From contig JAIUNL010000001.1 in the NCBI GenBank assembly GCA_020161835.1, positions 62,001-126,000 on the forward strand: a stretch of DNA of 64,000 bases, given 5' to 3'. The notes under the pieces are model-generated. The model saw only the letters and a program-made list of their open reading frames with translations. It did not search any database and was not told the origin of the DNA. The position numbers and the translations under genes are program-made. Shown in pieces: positions 53,140 to 61,152 of this stretch (its first letter is position 1; each line of letters begins with the position of its first letter). Source of the DNA: Bacteroidota bacterium (GTDB lineage: Bacteria; Bacteroidota; JABWAT01).

Positions 53140-53754
53140 TCAGTAATGTCTGATTTTATCTTTCAGTGCTTTATAAAGTATTTCACGGGCACGGAAGATA
53201 TGTGCTTTGACGGTACCGAGCGGCATATCGAGTTCTTCTGAGATTTCTTCGTAGGATTTTTCTTCCTGATGCCGCATGATAATCACCCGCTGGTATTTTT
53301 CAGGGAGGTGGGCAACGGCATTTTCGAGGATGGTTTTTTTCTGATCGAAAATAACTTCCTTATCGGGAATAAAAGTATGATCAGGTATCTCATATTCCAT
53401 ATCACCATCTTTGGTTTCAATGGGTTTATCAATTGAAAAAGTTTTGATCTTTTTCTTTCTGAGATAGTCAATACAGTTATTCGTGGCGATTTTATAAAGC
53501 CAGGTTGAAAAGGCAAATTCAAAATTGAATGATTTGATTGAGTTAAAGGCTTTGATAAAAGCCTCCTGAGTCAGATCTTCAACATCTGATTTGTCGAGAA
53601 CCATTTTATAAATCAGATTATAAATGGCGTCATGATATTTTTTCATCAGGAATTTAAAAGCAGACTGATCACCCTCGACGGCACGCCGAACGTAGCGAAA
53701 ATCTTCTAATTTTGACTCTGATGAGACTTGTGGTTCTGGAAGCGGCATACCCAT
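53140..53754 (-). CDS. RNA polymerase ECF-type sigma factor (sigma-70 family)
   Basis: The 204-residue protein has sigma region 2 (about 28-95; AIYNLIYKMVLDKSDVEDL, TQEAFIKAF, FSTWLYKIATNNCIDYLR). Region 4 is at about 138-195 (LPEKYQRVIIMRHQEEKSYE, EISEELDMPLGTVKAHIFRA), with no region 3, as in ECF factors. A second ATG at 53748 has AGGA better placed. No anti-sigma factor gene is adjacent; the downstream toastrack gene may be regulated with it. It is divergent from tmk, with 54 bp between the start codons. Confidence 0.93.
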   Translation of the reverse strand: MGMPLPEPQVSSESKLEDFRYVRRAVEGDQSAFKFLMKKYHDAIYNLIYKMVLDKSDVEDLTQEAFIKAFNSIKSFNFEFAFSTWLYKIATNNCIDYLRKKKIKTFSIDKPIETKDGDMEYEIPDHTFIPDKEVIFDQKKTILENAVAHLPEKYQRVIIMRHQEEKSYEEISEELDMPLGTVKAHIFRAREILYKALKDKIRHY

Positions 53755-53808
53755 CCTGAAAAGGAATATTTTTTTAAGTTAAGGTTTTTTGTAATTTTAT
53801 TCAATTAC

Positions 53809-54438
53809 ATGGAGACACATCCTTTGTTTATCACCTTTGAAGGCATGGACGGATCAGGAAAATCAACCCAGATCCGCCTGCTTGCCGAACAACTCACCAC
53901 CCTTGGCCGTGAACCCTTAACCATCAGAGAACCGGGCGGAACGGCGATTTCAGAAGAAATCAGACAAGTTTTACTTGCCCACCGAAAGGGCTCAGTAAGC
54001 CTGACGGCTGAAGTACTTTTATTTTTTGCAGCACGGGCACAATTGGTAGAAGAAGTGATTCTTCCCCGGCTGAAGCAGGGAGATATTGTCATTGCCGACC
54101 GTTTTGTGGAATCATCTTTCGCTTATCAGGGTTTCGGCAAGGGAATGGATCTTCAGTTTCTGAAAACACTGGCCAGACAGGTTACCCACAATCTGAAACC
54201 GGATATCACTTTTTTTCTCGATGTTGACTGGGATTTATCACATCAGAGGCAGGATAACCGGGGAACACGTGACCGGCTTGAAAGCATGCCAAGGGAAACC
54301 TGGGAGCGTATCCGTAAAGGTTATCACGAGCTGATTGCGGAAGATCCGGCACGTTGGGTTGTTCTTGATGCTTCTGAAACCACAGGTCAGATTCATACCC
54401 ACATCTGGGCGAAACTCGAATCAAGACTGGTCGTCTGA
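53809..54438 (+). CDS. tmk: Thymidylate kinase
   Basis: The start at 53809 gives a 209-residue protein of normal size; the in-frame ATG at 53728 lies inside the sigma factor gene. Landmarks are the P-loop FEGMDGSGKST, REPGGT, and DRFVESSFAYQG. The lid segment is NRGTRDRLE. It converts dTMP to dTDP with ATP and works downstream of thymidine kinase encoded at 48576-49157. No clear Shine-Dalgarno is present. Confidence 0.95.
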   Translation: METHPLFITFEGMDGSGKSTQIRLLAEQLTTLGREPLTIREPGGTAISEEIRQVLLAHRKGSVSLTAEVLLFFAARAQLVEEVILPRLKQGDIVIADRFVESSFAYQGFGKGMDLQFLKTLARQVTHNLKPDITFFLDVDWDLSHQRQDNRGTRDRLESMPRETWERIRKGYHELIAEDPARWVVLDASETTGQIHTHIWAKLESRLVV

Positions 54439-54508
54439 CAGAAAGTTTGGTTTTTTGCATCAAAACTTTTTCCCCTTTTCATGAACACACTTTTTATGGA
54501 CTTTTAAA

Positions 54509-56113
54509 TTGAAACTGACCAGGCGTTTACGATTCACACTTGCCGGACTCACCCTTTTTCTTCTTTTAACCGGATTTCTGGCTGCAAATGGTGACCTTTT
54601 TTTCCAGATCACCCGGAATCTTGAAATTTTCAGTAAAGTTTACCGTCTCGTCCTGATTAATTACGTCGATGAAATTGACCCGACTACTTTCACCGGTGAA
54701 GGCATTGATGCCATGCTGAAAACGCTTGATCCGTATACGGTTTTCCTGAATTCGTCAGGGGCAGAAATTGATCTTCTAATGACCGGAAACACAGCCGGTG
54801 TTGGCATCAGTGTGGTCAAACGCGGCAAAGAAATACGGATTTCAGAAATTATTGAAGGATATTCTGCCCATCGTGAAGGAGTCAGAGTCGGCGATGTTAT
54901 TCTGAGTATTGACTCTGTTAAAATTAACAGTTTGAGCGACCTCAGTACAAGGGCAAGAGGAAATGCCGGATCAAAGGTCACGCTTACAATCCGCCGTGAT
55001 GACACAAACGAGGAACTCACCTTTAAACTCACCCGTGAAAAAATGGAAACCCAAAGTGTGCTGGCATCTGAGGTTATTGCCGGAAATCTGGGATACATCA
55101 AACTTTACCGGTTTAATAAAAATGCCGGAGATGATATTAAAAAGGCTCTCATCGGTTTGCAGGAAAAAAATATTGGCGGATTGATTCTGGATCTTCGGGG
55201 GAACCCGGGCGGAAGACTCGATGAAGCGGCAAGCGTAGCAAAAAAATTCCTTCCGAACAAAGCCCTGATTGTTTCAACCCGGGGAAGAAGTGCAGAAAGC
55301 AACAAATCCTTTTCATCTGATGAAACACCGGTTTATACAGGCCCTATGGTTGTTCTGATTGATTCGATGTCGGCAAGTGCTTCAGAAATTGTTGCCGGTG
55401 CTTTACAGGATCATGACCGGGCTGTTATCGTCGGGAAACAATCGTATGGCAAAGGACTGGTTCAGACCATTTTACCGGTTGCCTACGATACCAATGTCAA
55501 AATTACCACAGCCCGTTATTTCACACCCTCCGGAAGATGCATTCAGATCCGCCCGATCAACCAGCTTTCAGAACATCCCGATACATTAAAGCCCAGGGAG
55601 TTCAAAACGGATAAAGGCAAAATTGTTCTTGAAGCAAACGGGATTTCACCGGATGTAGCTGTTACCGAAGAACCCGTTCCGCAAATGATTTCTGAACTGA
55701 TCGAAGAAAAACTTATTGCTGATTTTGTTGCTAGCTGGCTAACCGGAAATACTGAACCGGTTACCCCTTCTTTTCAGGTTAATGATGCCGTTTTTAACGC
55801 TTTTCTTGCCTGGCTGAAAAAAGAAAAAGTGAGTGAAAGTCTTGAACTGAGCACCTATCTGGATGACATCGTCATTTCACTTGCTGACGACACAAAATAT
55901 TCCCGTTTTTCAAAAAAAATCACAGAAGCTAAAACTCAGCTTTCAGAAGATCTGAATGAAGATGTTGTTTCTCATCGCAACCTGGTTTCATCTCTCATCA
56001 GAAAAGAAATTCTCACACGTAAACTTTCGATGGCTGAAATGCTGAATGCAACCTGGAAACAAGACGCCTACCTGGTAAAAAGTGCAGAAATTCTGAAAGA
56101 ACGAAAGAATTGA
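54509..56113 (+). CDS. C-terminal processing protease (CtpA/Prc, S41 family)
   Basis: The frame opens with TTG at 54509, directly before a signal/anchor helix (about 8-26); no suitable upstream ATG exists. The 534-residue protein has an N-terminal helical part and a PDZ domain (about 85-165, GVGISVVKRGKEIRISEI). The S41 protease core is at about 190-370. The catalytic Ser290 in SMSASASE and Lys315 in SYGKG are exactly 25 residues apart, as in characterised CtpA. GNPGG is also present. It trims or degrades periplasmic proteins. The next gene starts within its stop codon. Confidence 0.93.
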   Translation: MKLTRRLRFTLAGLTLFLLLTGFLAANGDLFFQITRNLEIFSKVYRLVLINYVDEIDPTTFTGEGIDAMLKTLDPYTVFLNSSGAEIDLLMTGNTAGVGISVVKRGKEIRISEIIEGYSAHREGVRVGDVILSIDSVKINSLSDLSTRARGNAGSKVTLTIRRDDTNEELTFKLTREKMETQSVLASEVIAGNLGYIKLYRFNKNAGDDIKKALIGLQEKNIGGLILDLRGNPGGRLDEAASVAKKFLPNKALIVSTRGRSAESNKSFSSDETPVYTGPMVVLIDSMSASASEIVAGALQDHDRAVIVGKQSYGKGLVQTILPVAYDTNVKITTARYFTPSGRCIQIRPINQLSEHPDTLKPREFKTDKGKIVLEANGISPDVAVTEEPVPQMISELIEEKLIADFVASWLTGNTEPVTPSFQVNDAVFNAFLAWLKKEKVSESLELSTYLDDIVISLADDTKYSRFSKKITEAKTQLSEDLNEDVVSHRNLVSSLIRKEILTRKLSMAEMLNATWKQDAYLVKSAEILKERKN

Positions 56114-56922
56114 GTTCCTGGTTGTTCCTCATTCCGGCAGGAGCTGTCATTGGACTTTTTTCTGGTTTTTTTGGCGTAGGCGGCGGAACCATTTCCATCC
56201 CGGTTCTGACCTGGCTGCTCAAATTTGCAGGGTACACACATGAAGGATCCATCAAAACAGCTATCGCCACCTCTCTTCTGATTGGCTTTTTTGCCAGTAT
56301 TTCAGCAAGCATACGGAATTTCAAAACCTGGCATCCGACAAAAAGACGGATTCTGTTTTTAGGTCTGGGGAGCCTTGCCGGAACCCGGATCGGGACACTG
56401 ATTTCAGTTTATTTGCCGGGAACAATTTTGAGCTATTTATTGGGAACGGTTCTCTTTCTCACAGCTGTCTATTACCTGGTTCCCTCGAAAAAAACAGATC
56501 ATTCAGTTAAAAACCGATTATCAGAAACAAAATCATGGTTGCTGTTTTTTGGTCTGGGTGTGGGTGTGTTTTCAGGACTGACAGGCATGGGAGGAGGCAT
56601 CATCCTGATTCCGATGCTGACTTTCTTTTTCGGGGAAGAAGCCAAAAAGGCCGCAATCACCAGCAGTTTCGTTATTGTTCTGACAACTTTTTTCGGCGTA
56701 ATTCAGTACGGCCTGATGACACCCGGATACCCGGTTCCTGAAGGACAGGTTCATTGGGGATTCGTATCGCTTTCAATGGGGCTTCCGGTTGCAATACTTG
56801 CTGGTCTGGGCGGATATTTTGGAGCAAAACTACTTCACAAAACCGCCGGACATCTCTGGAAACGCCTTTTTGCAGTGGTTTTAATGATCGTTGTAGTTGA
56901 TTTATTTTTCTTCGGGGAATGA
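56110..56922 (+). CDS. TauE/SafE-family membrane permease
   Basis: The 270-residue protein has about eight transmembrane helices in two halves, each carrying the family's glycine-rich motif: GFFGVGGGTISIPVL and GLTGMGGGIILIPML. The family exports sulfite, sulfoacetate or other small anions. It starts with TTG that overlaps the protease stop (TTGA), indicating translational coupling. No sulfur-metabolism genes are near, so the substrate is open. Confidence 0.9.
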   Translation: MSSWLFLIPAGAVIGLFSGFFGVGGGTISIPVLTWLLKFAGYTHEGSIKTAIATSLLIGFFASISASIRNFKTWHPTKRRILFLGLGSLAGTRIGTLISVYLPGTILSYLLGTVLFLTAVYYLVPSKKTDHSVKNRLSETKSWLLFFGLGVGVFSGLTGMGGGIILIPMLTFFFGEEAKKAAITSSFVIVLTTFFGVIQYGLMTPGYPVPEGQVHWGFVSLSMGLPVAILAGLGGYFGAKLLHKTAGHLWKRLFAVVLMIVVVDLFFFGE

Positions 56923-56967
56923 GAAAAAAGTGGTAAGTTACAAGTTATAAGTTATATGGAAAAAATC

Positions 56968-57003
56968 GGTCACTGAGTGGAGTCGAAGTGCCGCTCAGTG
57001 ACC
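56968..57003. repeat. Inverted repeat between convergent genes
   Basis: GGTCACTGAG (56968-56977) and CTCAGTGACC (56994-57003) are perfect 10-bp inverted arms around TGGAGTCGAAGTGCCG. It shares the GAGTCGAAGTGCC core with 1815-1892. Position between convergent genes suggests use as a bidirectional terminator. Confidence 0.7.
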
Positions 57004-57048
57004 TCATGTTTTTAAACTATCTCAGGAACGAAGCAAAAGTAACCATCC

Positions 57049-58467
57049 TCAGGCAAACATTTCACCATTTTCCCATCGGACTTTTAATCCGGTCAGGAAA
57101 ATGAGAGCTGCTTCCCGGTCATTGGGAATTTCACCTTCCAGAATGGCTTCTTCAATCGCAGTTTTGAATTTCCCAACGAGCGGACCTGGTTTCAATTGAC
57201 AGAATTCCATGATGTCGGCACCTGAAACCGGTGGTTCCCACTCGCGCATCCTATCTTTTTCTTCAACTTCCTTCATTTTTGCCACAACCCGCTCATAATT
57301 CTGCCAGTAACGGGCTTTGCGGGCATAACTTTTGGTTGTTATATCGGCACGGCAAAGTTTCATCAGGTTTTCAATATCTTCACCCGCTTCAAACAAAACC
57401 CTGCGAATCGCGGAATCGGTAATTTCATCTTTAATCAACGTAATTGGACGGAGATGGAGTTTTACCATTTTCTGAACGAATTTCATGTGAGTGCCGGGAA
57501 GCCGAAGTTTTTTGAATAAACCGGGAATCATCCGGGCGCCAAGATCATCATGACCATGAAACGTCCAGCCACGGCCGGGAACAAACCGTTTCGTTTTTGG
57601 TTTGGCCACATCATGATACAATGCTGACAACCTGAGCCAAACATCATCGGTTGTGGTACAAATATTATCGAGAACCTGAAGGGTGTGAAAAAACGTGTCT
57701 TTGTGTCCGTATCCGTCAAGCTGTTCAATGCCAACCATGACTGAAAGTTCAGGATGAAGGATCGGAAGCACTCCGGTTTCATGCATCAGAACAAATCCGA
57801 CCGAAGGTTTATCTGACCTGAGAATTTTCAGAAATTCATCGGTGATACGTTCCTGTGAAATGATGGAAAGACGGTCCTTCACATTTCCGATGGCTTCAAT
57901 GGCTTCCGGATGGATGACGTACTGCAATTGGGTCGCAAACCGGATTCCACGTAAAATCCTGAGCGGATCGTCATCAAATGTGGTTTCAGGTTCAAGCGGC
58001 GTGCGGATGAGTCCGGTTTCGATATCTGCAAGTCCGTTATACGGATCAAAAAGCTCTCCGTAATTATCAGCATTCAGAGAAATTGCCATGGCATTGATCG
58101 TAAAATCACGGCGGGCAAGATCTTCTTCAAGCGTTCCGGAGGCAACGGTTGGGCGGCGGGTTCCACGGTCAAAGTAAGCTTCCTTGCGGGCACCGACAAA
58201 TTCAAGAATCTGTTCGTGCCAGGGAATCATGGCCGTTCCGAAATTTTCGTACGTCACCACACGACGGACGCCAAGGCCATCTGCGACAGCATGTGCGAGG
58301 TCAATTCCGCTTCCGAGGGTAACAAAATCAATATCTTTCAGATCACGGTTGAGAATCATGTCTCGTACAAATCCGCCAACAACGTAGGTTTCGAGACCCA
58401 ATTGGGCAGATTTTTCTGCGACGACACGAAAAACCGGATTACTGTCTAATTCATGTTTATAATTCAA
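57049..58467 (-). CDS. tRNA nucleotidyltransferase / poly(A) polymerase family protein with HD domain
   Basis: The 472-residue class II nucleotidyltransferase has GGFVRD (31-36) and the metal-binding DID (45-47). RRDFTINAMA, the flexible-loop region and an RNA-binding helical domain follow. The C-terminal HD domain is at about 245-345 (LSALYHDVAKPKT). The HD part and length fit bacterial CCA-adding enzymes. CCA addition is likely, since the tRNA gene here lacks an encoded CCA. A-adding or poly(A) activity cannot be separated by sequence alone. Confidence 0.9.
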   Translation of the reverse strand: MNYKHELDSNPVFRVVAEKSAQLGLETYVVGGFVRDMILNRDLKDIDFVTLGSGIDLAHAVADGLGVRRVVTYENFGTAMIPWHEQILEFVGARKEAYFDRGTRRPTVASGTLEEDLARRDFTINAMAISLNADNYGELFDPYNGLADIETGLIRTPLEPETTFDDDPLRILRGIRFATQLQYVIHPEAIEAIGNVKDRLSIISQERITDEFLKILRSDKPSVGFVLMHETGVLPILHPELSVMVGIEQLDGYGHKDTFFHTLQVLDNICTTTDDVWLRLSALYHDVAKPKTKRFVPGRGWTFHGHDDLGARMIPGLFKKLRLPGTHMKFVQKMVKLHLRPITLIKDEITDSAIRRVLFEAGEDIENLMKLCRADITTKSYARKARYWQNYERVVAKMKEVEEKDRMREWEPPVSGADIMEFCQLKPGPLVGKFKTAIEEAILEGEIPNDREAALIFLTGLKVRWENGEMFA

Positions 58468-58495
58468 AAGAGATATCCAGTCTTAATAAATTCCT

Positions 58496-58537
58496 TAAAC
58501 GCAAAGGAAACCGCTAAGGCACTAAGACGCAAAGGTG
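58496..58537. repeat. CGCAAAGG/CTAAGGC repeat element
   Basis: TAAACGCAAAGGAAACCGC followed by TAAGGCACTAAGACGCAAAG is a short composite of directly repeated CGCAAAGG words, like the remnant at 51934-51975. It lies upstream of the tRNA nucleotidyltransferase start, in the gap before the DUF2442 gene. Confidence 0.6.
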
Positions 58538-58650
58538 AATAAACTAATTTTTTTTAAAAAGGTATTTTGGTTGGTGATTTTAAAATTTAACCAGGAGAAT
58601 GTTAAAGTGGATTGAAAATTTACATTTACCTTTTGATGGAGGTTCCAAAA

Positions 58651-58899
58651 TTATTGTTTTATTACACCGATCTGGTATAAAAATTCCGGAGCAAAGTCGG
58701 CTCCATTTGGCCATTCAATTGTGTTAAATGAAATTTTAAAATTTTTAAACTCCGCAGGATTTTTTAGGGGTTCAAAAACATCCCCATTTAATTCATTTTC
58801 CAAATCCACAACTTTATTTATTCCATTATTGAACTTTATAAGAATCTTAAAATCGCCCAAATATTGAGCGTCTTCGACTTCAAGAAAAATTGTTTTCAT
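58651..58899 (-). CDS. DUF2442 domain protein
   Basis: This 82-residue protein matches DUF2442: it has FLEVEDAQYLGDFKILIKF near the start and ends with IEWPNGADFAPEFLY. It overlaps the DUF4160 gene by 4 nt (ATGA), so the two are co-translated. DUF2442 and DUF4160 genes often occur as such a pair and have been regarded as toxin-antitoxin-like, but the activity is not established to my knowledge. Confidence 0.88.
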   Translation of the reverse strand: MKTIFLEVEDAQYLGDFKILIKFNNGINKVVDLENELNGDVFEPLKNPAEFKNFKISFNTIEWPNGADFAPEFLYQIGVIKQ

Positions 58900-59156
58900 T
58901 TTAATGGCTCAATTTTATTCAGGTTTTTGCCTAGCTTAGCCAGGTTCCAGTCATTGAGTAGATCTTCACGATGAATTTCCAGCCAGTCAAATACCATTTT
59001 CAATGCACGTTGGGGCATTTCACCTTTTACTATTCCATCATGAATGGTTACAATTGCTTTGTAATCACCATACCAGACATGAAAATGTGGCGGGTCATGA
59101 TCTTTGTAGTTCATAAGAATGATCAGACCATAAAACCGGGATATTTCTGGCATCAT
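58896..59156 (-). CDS. DUF4160 domain protein
   Basis: This 86-residue protein has the DUF4160 hallmark NYKDHDPPHFHVWYGDY (about 16-32), with several His that could form a metal or catalytic site, and a helical C-terminus (RALKMVFDWLEIHREDLL). It is the first gene of a two-gene unit with DUF2442. Promoter signals are not evident in the short gap after the heme gene end. Confidence 0.88.
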   Translation of the reverse strand: MMPEISRFYGLIILMNYKDHDPPHFHVWYGDYKAIVTIHDGIVKGEMPQRALKMVFDWLEIHREDLLNDWNLAKLGKNLNKIEPLK

Positions 59157-59227
59157 CCAGCCTTAAAAAGTTTTGTAATTATAATTTCAATTCACCAAAA
59201 ACAAGATACCAACTATCAAAGAATGTT

Positions 59228-60595
59228 TCAATTCAACGACTTTACCCAGTTAAATCCGTTTTTGATGCAATCATTCACACCAATTCCATTTTTCCAGTTG
59301 CCAAGCAAATGAAGTCCCGGATGTTTTGAGGTCTGGGTGGTAATGGTTTCAACATGTTTAAAATGACCCACATTGTACTGCGGAATGGCAGCCGGCCAGA
59401 ATTTTACCCCGGTTACGACTGGTTTTTCTTTAATTCCCAAAAACGAATCCAGCGACTCCAAAGCAAGACTGATCAGTTCTGCTTCTGATTTTTTCACGGC
59501 ATCCGGGTTACAGGCACCGCCGATCATGACCGTATAATTTGCCCCGCCAAAAGGTGACACCCCGTCAAACGTTCCCGAGTTAAAAATAATCCCCAGAATC
59601 GGTTTATTTTCAATTTTTGGAATCAGGAAACCAAATCCCTGCTGATGAGTTCCGGTCGTGGTAAATCCCAGATTCACAGAAACCACCGGCGCATAATCAA
59701 CTTTCTGAAGTTCAGCAGCCAAAGCCGGGTTAAAGGATTCAACCAGTTTCGCCGTCACTGAAGCTGGGGTTGAGAAAACCACGTCATCCGCTAAAAGAAC
59801 TTCTCCTGAAGATAATTCCACTTCCCATTTTTCATTTTTCAAAAGGGATACAACTGAAACTCCGGTTTTGAGTTTGTCGCCAAACTGTTCGGCCAGATGT
59901 TTTGCAAAATTCTGGATTCCGCCTTCAGTTGAATAAAAACGGGATTTACCGGTTTCAGGATGAGGGAAATCGGCCAGTTCAAGTTCTTTTTTTCTTTTGG
60001 ATTCTTCCTTCCCGGCACGAAGTCCACGAATGACCGAACCGTATTTTTTCTCAGCTTCCCACAAAGAAGGAAAAGCCGAACGGACGGAAAGTTTTGAAAT
60101 ATCGCCGGCCCAAACGCCTGAAATAAAGGCATCGAGAAGCACTTTTGTGATATGAGTCCCGAATCGACGGGTGAAAAACGATTCCAGACTTTCATCCTCA
60201 TCCGGACAGGAATTTTTCAGATTCCGTTCTTTTAAAGCTGACCAGATAACGCCTTTCATCGCCGGGGCAAAAAGCATTTTAAACGGATTTCCGCCAAGCT
60301 GATTAAGCTGATTTTTGTACCAGATAAAGCGGGTAGAGGATGTTTTTCTCCCTGGTTTCAGTAAGTGCCAGCCGTTGGTTTCGTTGAGCAAGTGGAAAAA
60401 AGCATGACTGGTTTTCAGAACGCCACGGGGTCCGTATTCAAAGGTAAAACCCAACTGTTGTTCAGAAACAAAACTTCCGCCGGCAACCGGATTTTTTTCA
60501 AGGATGATGATTTTGTCACCGGGAAATTTTTTCTGGTAATACGTGGCTGCAGAAAGTCCGGAGATGCCGGCACCGATAAAGACAATGGTTTTCAT
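59228..60595 (-). CDS. hemG: Protoporphyrinogen oxidase (FAD-dependent)
   Basis: The 455-residue flavoprotein has the N-terminal dinucleotide-binding motif GAGISGLSAA (8-17) followed by ILEKNPVAGG. FFTRRFGTHITKVLLDAFISG and VWAGDISKLSVRSAFPSLW are typical of the oxygen-dependent PPOX/HemY family. The C-terminal LLGNWKNGIGVNDCI closes the FAD site. It oxidises protoporphyrinogen IX (or coproporphyrinogen III in the HemY branch). No other heme gene is adjacent. The name hemG versus hemY depends on nomenclature. Confidence 0.88.
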   Translation of the reverse strand: MKTIVFIGAGISGLSAATYYQKKFPGDKIIILEKNPVAGGSFVSEQQLGFTFEYGPRGVLKTSHAFFHLLNETNGWHLLKPGRKTSSTRFIWYKNQLNQLGGNPFKMLFAPAMKGVIWSALKERNLKNSCPDEDESLESFFTRRFGTHITKVLLDAFISGVWAGDISKLSVRSAFPSLWEAEKKYGSVIRGLRAGKEESKRKKELELADFPHPETGKSRFYSTEGGIQNFAKHLAEQFGDKLKTGVSVVSLLKNEKWEVELSSGEVLLADDVVFSTPASVTAKLVESFNPALAAELQKVDYAPVVSVNLGFTTTGTHQQGFGFLIPKIENKPILGIIFNSGTFDGVSPFGGANYTVMIGGACNPDAVKKSEAELISLALESLDSFLGIKEKPVVTGVKFWPAAIPQYNVGHFKHVETITTQTSKHPGLHLLGNWKNGIGVNDCIKNGFNWVKSLN

Positions 60596-61077
60596 AGGTC
60601 CTTCAGGGCAAAAAGGTAAAAATACGGAAAAGGAGAAGAAGAAGTTAGAAGTTGGAAGTGAGAAGTTAGAATACTTGCCGGGTTAAAAGATTACACGGAT
60701 GGAAAAATTCATTTATAAACCAAGCTAAAGCACGAGTCCTTCGTACAGGGATGATCAGGATTGACAGGGCGGAGGATAATTGTTAATGGTGAATGATTAA
60801 TGGTTAATGGGAATTACGAAATCCGGAAATTGAATTTCCTCGCCCCAGAGGGGTGACATCTTGGTAGAAACAAATTTACAAAAACAATTTTCTCACCCCA
60901 GCGGGGTGATATGTTTGTAGGTCAACCGAACAAATAAACGCCAAAAACCGTCCGGTTATCCTGTTCATCCTTGAATCCTGTAAATCCTGATTCAGACTTT
61001 CCTTCCCCGTACCACGTAAAACGTACCACGTACCCCGTAAACCCTCCCCGAATTAACCGAATTTATTCCAGACCCCA
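60596..61077. repeat. Intergenic mosaic of dispersed repeats
   Basis: This gap contains no supported gene but at least four repeat types. Degenerate words occur at 60640-60671 (AGAAGTTAGAAGTTGGAAG) and at 60780-60811 (TTAATGGTGAATGATTAATG). Two copies of a CCCCAG-GGGGTGA palindrome followed by TTGGTAG or TTTGTAG lie at 60841-60867 and 60894-60920, 53 bp apart. An ATCCTG-type element is at 60955-60998 (CCTTGAATCCTGTAAATCC). CGTACCACGTAAAACGTACC words fill 61015-61045. Confidence 0.65.
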
Positions 61078-61108
61078 TTGTATTTTTCTTTCATAACACC
61101 TACCTTAC
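61078..61108 (+). promoter_or_regulatory. Candidate glgC promoter
   Basis: TTG (61078-61080) and TACCTTAC (61101-61108) are 20 bp apart, the spacing of Bacteroidota promoters; the -7 box matches the consensus at six of eight positions. It lies 44 bp before the glgC start. Confidence 0.45.
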
Positions 61109-61152
61109 CAAACAGGCACTCTTGTGACTGATAACCCGGACGGAGGGCTCCA

